Positions 62,901 through 64,000 of a stretch of 64,000 nt of DNA are shown here, one piece after another; position 1 is the first letter of the stretch; each line of letters starts with the position of its first letter. Under the pieces are notes generated by a model. That model did not search any database, had not been told where the DNA came from, and was given only the letters and a program-made list of their open reading frames with translations. A program made the position numbers and the translations under genes. Source of the stretch: Litoditis marina. Taxonomy: Eukaryota; Nematoda; Chromadorea; Rhabditida; Rhabditidae. The stretch spans positions 7,725,690 to 7,789,689 of the forward strand of contig OZ038440.1 of assembly GCA_964036275.1 (NCBI GenBank). Reading direction: 5' to 3'.

Positions 62901-63903
62901 CCAATACTTGACATGTTTCTCACCCACTGTCACAAAATAGGTGGCATCGGGAGAGAAGTCCAGGGAGTGCACCTGAATGACATGACGCTACATCAACTCG
63001 GGATGGAGAAAAGGGGTATGTACTGAAAACCTCAACTGTTGTTGTTCAGACACTCTTCTATATTCGAAGCAGTTCGATGTGCCGCAGACCATGTTAGACC
63101 GCCTGATCTTAACACTTTACCGTGGAGGACTGGCTAGCCGTGGCTACAAATGCCAGAAATTATCCCAATCTCATTTAATGGAGAAATTTAGACGTAATTT
63201 GCGGAAACTTTGTCTTTAGTACCTGAGAGTTAATCTTTGAACTCGATACGATTTCTCCGGTGTTGAAATTCCATACAACCAGTTGGCCATCATCCGAGTC
63301 CCCTATTGACACCGCGAGAGTAGTTGTAGGTACGGGAATGAACTTCTGGAACGGGCAAATTCAAAATTGAGTGGATTTATGATACACCACATTCATGCCA
63401 GAAGAAGTGGAACATATGTAGTGTCCAAATAATCATTATAGTTTGATCTTGATACGAGCACAAATTTGCAGATTTCGCCTAGAAAGCAAGGGAATCAAAG
63501 TACAAACACAGCTGAACAGGGCTCGAGTAGGAATGCTTTAGAAAAAGCGAAACCTATCATGCATTCACTGAATTCTGCTTCAATGTGCAATTCAAAAACA
63601 CTACGCACAGTTAATGAAATGCGTGAGAATTCCGCATAATCACATTTTCATATTGATTTATGTGTACGTCTTCAACTTGTATACATTTTCCACGTTATAA
63701 GCAGGCAAAGTTTACTAGTTACCGCAAAAAGTACTACATCAGCGTTTGTTCATACATATCCTCCCAAACTTCTCTGCAGACCTGAAACTCACCACAACGC
63801 TTATGTTCGTCGAATGTTTTGGGTGTGACGATATCTGTTTTCCACTGAATCGACCTTCCTCATCGAGAAGTTCGAAGAATCGGACACACGGTTCGCTGCC
63901 GGA
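24824..63903 (-). CDS. WDR62/MAPKBP1-type WD40 scaffold protein, 5' partial, 41 exons in window
   Basis: Homologues are centrosome/spindle and JNK-pathway scaffolds (WDR62) or JNK-binding proteins (MAPKBP1), with two WD40 propellers followed by a long disordered tail and a C-terminal helical dimerisation region. All 41 exons join in phase, giving about 1,460 residues; human paralogues have about 1,510, so only the N-terminus is missing (beyond 64000). Exons are listed in the three sub-entries below. Stop TAG at 24824-24826. The gene contains the 10.3-kb repeat intron 52545-62867 and a 6.3-kb intron 35952-42222. Two very short exons (25992-26020, 29 nt; 48603-48653, 51 nt) are needed to keep phase and were found that way. 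Orthology to WDR62 versus MAPKBP1 cannot be decided; invertebrates usually have one gene for both. Confidence 0.93.
25172..25257. repeat. Snap-back intronic element copy (complete)
   Basis: CGCTGTGTTTGTAGTTTGG ... GAGATCAAACTATAACTCAG; one of the clearest full-length copies. In the intron before the last WD40-gene exon. Confidence 0.65.
26331..26388. repeat. Snap-back intronic element copy
   Basis: TGTAATTGTAGTTTGATCCC ... GAACCAAACTACAACTCAG. Confidence 0.6.
27053..27136. repeat. Snap-back intronic element copy
   Basis: TGCTGTGTTTGTAGTTTAAT ... GAGTTCAAACTACAACTCTGC. Confidence 0.65.
27241..27330. repeat. Snap-back intronic element copy
   Basis: GAGTTGTAGTTGG ... GGGATAAAACTACAAACGCAGCG, about 100 bp from the previous copy in the same intron. 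Confidence 0.6.
30767..30912. repeat. Two-unit ~85-bp tandem repeat
   Basis: AACGGTTCACGTCAAAC starts at about 30768 and again at 30853, each followed by AT(A)GCGTA/AACGTA, a GATCGT block, ACGTTC and GATTGACT/ATTGACTGGTT. Intronic, immediately downstream of the 30984-31112 exon in the sense of the minus-strand gene. Confidence 0.6.
32561..32635. repeat. Snap-back intronic element copy
   Basis: GCAGTTTTGATCCCGTTG ... GAGATCAAACTACGAGTCAGC. Confidence 0.55.
40111..40128 (+). repeat. Poly-G tract (18 G)
   Basis: Eighteen consecutive guanines, preceded by GGGGG at 40103-40107; quadruplex-capable, in a WD40-gene intron. Confidence 0.9.
41449..41522. repeat. Snap-back intronic element copy
   Basis: TGTAGTTTGATCACG ... 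GTGATAAAACTACAAATAGG. Confidence 0.55.
41935..42192. mobile_element. TATAGT-family MITE, diverged copy
   Basis: TATACTCTATTTCACC start and GGGTGAAACAAACTATA end, with the internal TCTACAGTAATCCGTCC and TTACTGTAGAGGGGTTATAAG motifs of the family. Confidence 0.7.
42223..48014 (-). CDS. WD40 gene, part 2: end of second propeller (exons 15-20)
   Basis: Exons: 47935-48014, 47376-47460, 46847-46995, 46372-46479, 42998-43061, 42223-42338. Encodes SSIWMAGHDRKIRSFSLDG, then LDRTGTFAVTTCSDQHIYVV with MIGFG, then RLLVITSEGCIFVWRLSRAI, which is the family's closing blade (human version ends ...GDSCIFVWRL). After the last blade the protein becomes Ser-rich and acidic (DIVESEDSPSTSDFGSSSS). Confidence 0.92.
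42443..42512 (+). tRNA. tRNA-like sequence, probably pseudogene or SINE head
   Basis: 70 nt starting GCTCTCG. Perfect A-box TAGCGCAGTGG and B-box GGTTCGATTCC at tRNA spacing, and a 4-bp T stem CCGG/CCGG around TTCGATT. The acceptor arm pairs only as CTCTC/GAGAG out of register and the anticodon stem does not form, so a functional tRNA is unlikely. Lies in the intron between exons 42998-43061 and 42223-42338. Confidence 0.4.
42819..42936. repeat. GGACGATTATGTGG palindromic element
   Basis: GCGATTATGTGGACCAATCC ... GGATTGGACCACATAATCG, with inner TTTAAACTGCAAT / ATTGCAGTTTAAA arms around AAAATGT: a ~110-bp hairpin. Same family as 11443-11668. Confidence 0.75.
43629..43750. repeat. Dispersed CACGTGA/GTGCACGA repeat
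   Basis: CTGTTAGTCAATCGCACAGT followed by CACGTGAACCATGTTAAACA, then AAAGTGCACGATGCCTCATT; collinear with 47006-47130. Confidence 0.6.
44111..44907. mobile_element. PIF/Harbinger-like MITE (797 bp)
   Basis: Terminal inverted repeats GGCAGGGTTCATAC(C/T)TCCTG with TTA on both outer sides (44108-44110 and 44908-44910), the 3-bp TTA/TWA duplication and GG- terminus usual for PIF/Harbinger. Subterminal TCGCTGAATT-type GCGAC words repeat on both ends; the AT-rich middle codes for nothing recognisable. Open frames at 44598-45050 (-) and 44710-45090 (+) are products of the GCGAC repeats. Confidence 0.75.
45964..46200. mobile_element. TATAGT-family MITE, copy nearly identical to 48262-48498
   Basis: TATAGTCTGTTTCACC at one end and GGTGGAACAAACTATA at the other (imperfect 16-bp inverted repeats), followed inward by inverted TCCTACAGTAATC / GATTACTGTAGAGGG. 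Differs from the 48262 copy at only a handful of positions by eye. Confidence 0.8.
47006..47130. repeat. Dispersed ACGTGA/GTGCATGA repeat
   Basis: CTGTTAGTCAATTGCACAGT, then TACGTGAAACATGTTAAACA, then AAAGTGCATGATTCCTCATT; second forward copy of the family at 43629-43750. Confidence 0.6.
48113..48198. repeat. Snap-back intronic element copy (complete)
   Basis: CCGCTGAATTGTAGTTTGAT ... GGATCAAACTACAAACACAGC. Confidence 0.65.
48262..48498. mobile_element. TATAGT-family MITE, recent copy
   Basis: Near-identical to 45964-46200, 2.3 kb away in a different intron of the same gene, so at least one of the two inserted or was copied recently. Confidence 0.8.
48603..63903 (-). CDS. WD40 gene, part 1: first propeller and start of second (exons 1-14 in window)
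   Basis: Exons in transcript order: 63793-63903, 63223-63345, 62868-62972, 52422-52544, 52108-52176, 51725-51867, 51268-51424, 50888-50992, 50501-50588, 50136-50235, 49595-49692, 48939-49072, 48715-48789, 48603-48653. Blade signatures: DGQLVVWNFNTGEIVSS; VHSLDFSPDATYFVTVGEKH followed by VKYWTV; SRSAILAGRR matching the family's GRSAILGE; DNIAVGYSCGRVEL; GSFITAGADGTVRIWGL; LKVIHVDD; LAPDGVHLVAGTTSGFISVF; VEAHSGPVTSMQFS; ASGGRDCLIHLF; YTCSLDKTIVIRR. The order of these segments matches WDR62/MAPKBP1 throughout. The 51-nt exon (RRKNIQIPKEPMTEKEN) is supported by phase, ATTCAG acceptor and GTATAT donor only. Confidence 0.9.
51034..51116. repeat. Snap-back intronic element copy
   Basis: TGGTTGTAGTTTGATCAC ... 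GAGCAACAAACTACAGTAGG. Confidence 0.55.
51150..51240. repeat. Dispersed CACGTGA repeat, diverged copy
   Basis: CGATCAATGTCACGTGAAACGTG ... AACGTGCAATGCAATAGTGATTAAGG, matching the CACGTGAAAC and GTGCAATG words of 47006-47130. Confidence 0.4.
52632..54937. mobile_element. Hairpin-delimited repeat unit A1 (2,306 bp)
   Basis: Starts with a 21-nt perfect hairpin (arms CTAGACGCC and GGCGTCTAG, loop TGC; 52632-52652) and runs to the next identical hairpin at 54938. Internal layout: GCAGTTGTAAATCATATAG lead, Cys-codon-rich 48-bp minisatellite (about 53090-53880), then ~1 kb of AT-rich tail ending ACGATTGTATATGACCCC. Head-to-tail duplicate A2 follows at once. No protein-coding gene seen. Hairpin plus CTAG termini and tandem arrangement suggest a non-autonomous Helitron/Helentron-like element; this is inference. 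Confidence 0.6.
53090..53880. repeat. 48-bp minisatellite in unit A1
   Basis: Repeats of TTGTAAGGCCTGCCAACGTA followed by TGTTAGCCTGCAGAAAATGT and TCACG. Because 48 is divisible by 3, frames stay open on both strands: plus frame repeats CRKCSRYCKACQRMLA, minus frame repeats YVGRPYNNVNIFCRLT. Units toward 53090 are more diverged and lose the frame. Confidence 0.85.
54938..57472. mobile_element. Hairpin-delimited repeat unit A2 (2,535 bp)
   Basis: Same layout as A1, starting at the hairpin 54938-54958 and ending before the third hairpin at 57473-57493. Near-identical along most of its length; the extra length is mainly more minisatellite-type sequence (56100-56460) and a short insertion in the AT-rich tail. 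Confidence 0.6.
55380..56460. repeat. 48-bp minisatellite in unit A2
   Basis: Same repeat as 53090-53880, with fewer CRKCSRYC-type core units but additional diverged units after 56100. Confidence 0.8.
57600..59035. repeat. 118-bp CpG-rich tandem satellite (12 units)
   Basis: GTCGCGTCGCGTGCACGCG recurs at about 57706, 57824, 57942, 58060, 58178, 58295, 58413, 58530, 58648, 58764, 58882 and 59000: a 116-118-bp period. Each unit pairs this alternating CG core (up to GCACGCGCGCGCG) with an AT-rich half holding GAGCACGTACAACTACA and GCCAAATTTCGTATTGTAAAACC. Lies in the WD40-gene intron. Confidence 0.93.
59205..60432. repeat. Spacer block B, first copy
   Basis: 59268-59940 is repeated with few differences at 61588-62265 (CGGTTATATGGTGTTGAAA; GGTAAATCGAGTATGAGAAA; TTTACGGGCGAAAGAGACTA). 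It contains short TGCACGA/TCGTGCA inverted words. AGCATTGTATATGGGGNGGGG-like sequence occurs at 59243, 60412 and 62742, perhaps a terminus. Open frames inside (59327-59680) match only the other copy. Confidence 0.7.
60433..61590. repeat. Truncated third copy of unit A
   Basis: Begins within the last minisatellite unit (GTATTGTAAGGCCTGCCAACG, equivalent to about 56346 in A2) and follows A2 to ACGATTGTATATGACCCCAAGGGG, but the terminal hairpin is absent and the sequence passes into block B instead. Its end carries a different stretch (GTGCAACGTTGTACAGCGTGCAACG). Confidence 0.85.
61588..62265. repeat. Spacer block B, second copy
   Basis: Second copy of 59268-59940. Confidence 0.8.
62380..62570. 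repeat. Two isolated, diverged units of the CpG satellite
   Basis: GTCGCGTCGCGTGCACGCGT at 62422 and GTCGCGTCGCGTGCGCGCGT at 62534, in otherwise diverged context, 1.1 kb from the next coding exon. Confidence 0.65.
63434..63514. repeat. Snap-back intronic element copy
   Basis: TATAGTTTGATCTTGATACG ... GGAATCAAAGTACAAACACAGC. Another right-arm-like piece begins at 63972. Confidence 0.6.
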
Positions 63904-64000
63904 CTGAAAAGTACATATAGGACCTATTTTGTTTTTTTCCCATAAAGCAGCGAATTGAGCAGCACTTCATGACCAAACTACAAATACTCATACGCCACGA

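Overview
This is eukaryotic DNA, almost certainly from a nematode. The evidence is the splice style: nearly every 3' splice site reads (T)TTTCAG, exons are short (50-160 nt), AATAAA signals sit close behind stop codons, and the gene families fit a worm. Intron density is very high: one gene has at least 41 coding exons in the window and still runs off the end. That density is closer to Pristionchus/diplogastrid-type genomes than to compact C. elegans genes, but the species assignment is inference. All exon models were read by eye from conserved protein sequence, GT/AG sites and reading-phase continuity.

Five protein-coding genes are visible. (1) 1-11806 (+): an SLC26-family anion transporter whose 5' exons lie left of the window. 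(2) 12300-14489 (+): a small secreted cystine-knot glycoprotein-hormone subunit, closest to GPA2/FLR-2. (3) 15002-19099 (+): an unrecognised ~280-residue charged-helix plus Pro/Gln-rich protein, faintly like the Y/W-rich segment of YLPM1. (4) 19908-24137 (+): MGME1-type mitochondrial PD-(D/E)XK exonuclease, 297 residues with the catalytic residues present. (5) 24824-63903 (-): a WDR62/MAPKBP1-type double WD40-propeller scaffold, 41 exons and ~1,460 residues in the window, 5' end beyond 64000. Genes 4 and 5 converge, with their poly(A) signals 10-20 bp apart.

The remainder is intron and short spacer, unusually full of repeats. The 4.5-kb SLC26 intron carries a 23-unit, ~130-bp satellite in which most units hold two perfect TGACGTCA (CRE) palindromes, with a 4-monomer 519-bp higher-order period. 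The 10.3-kb WDR62 intron (52545-62867) consists of two ~2.3-2.5-kb head-to-tail units delimited by identical 21-nt hairpins and containing a 48-bp minisatellite, then a 12-unit 118-bp CpG-rich satellite, a truncated third unit and a duplicated spacer. Several MITE-like families are scattered through introns of all the larger genes: a ~60-90-bp snap-back element (about 18 copies), a TATAGT-ended element (4 copies), a PIF/Harbinger-like element with TTA target duplication, TA-flanked elements and a GGACGATTATG palindrome. No operon, rRNA, CRISPR or viral gene was seen. One tRNA-like sequence with perfect A and B boxes is probably a pseudogene or SINE head.
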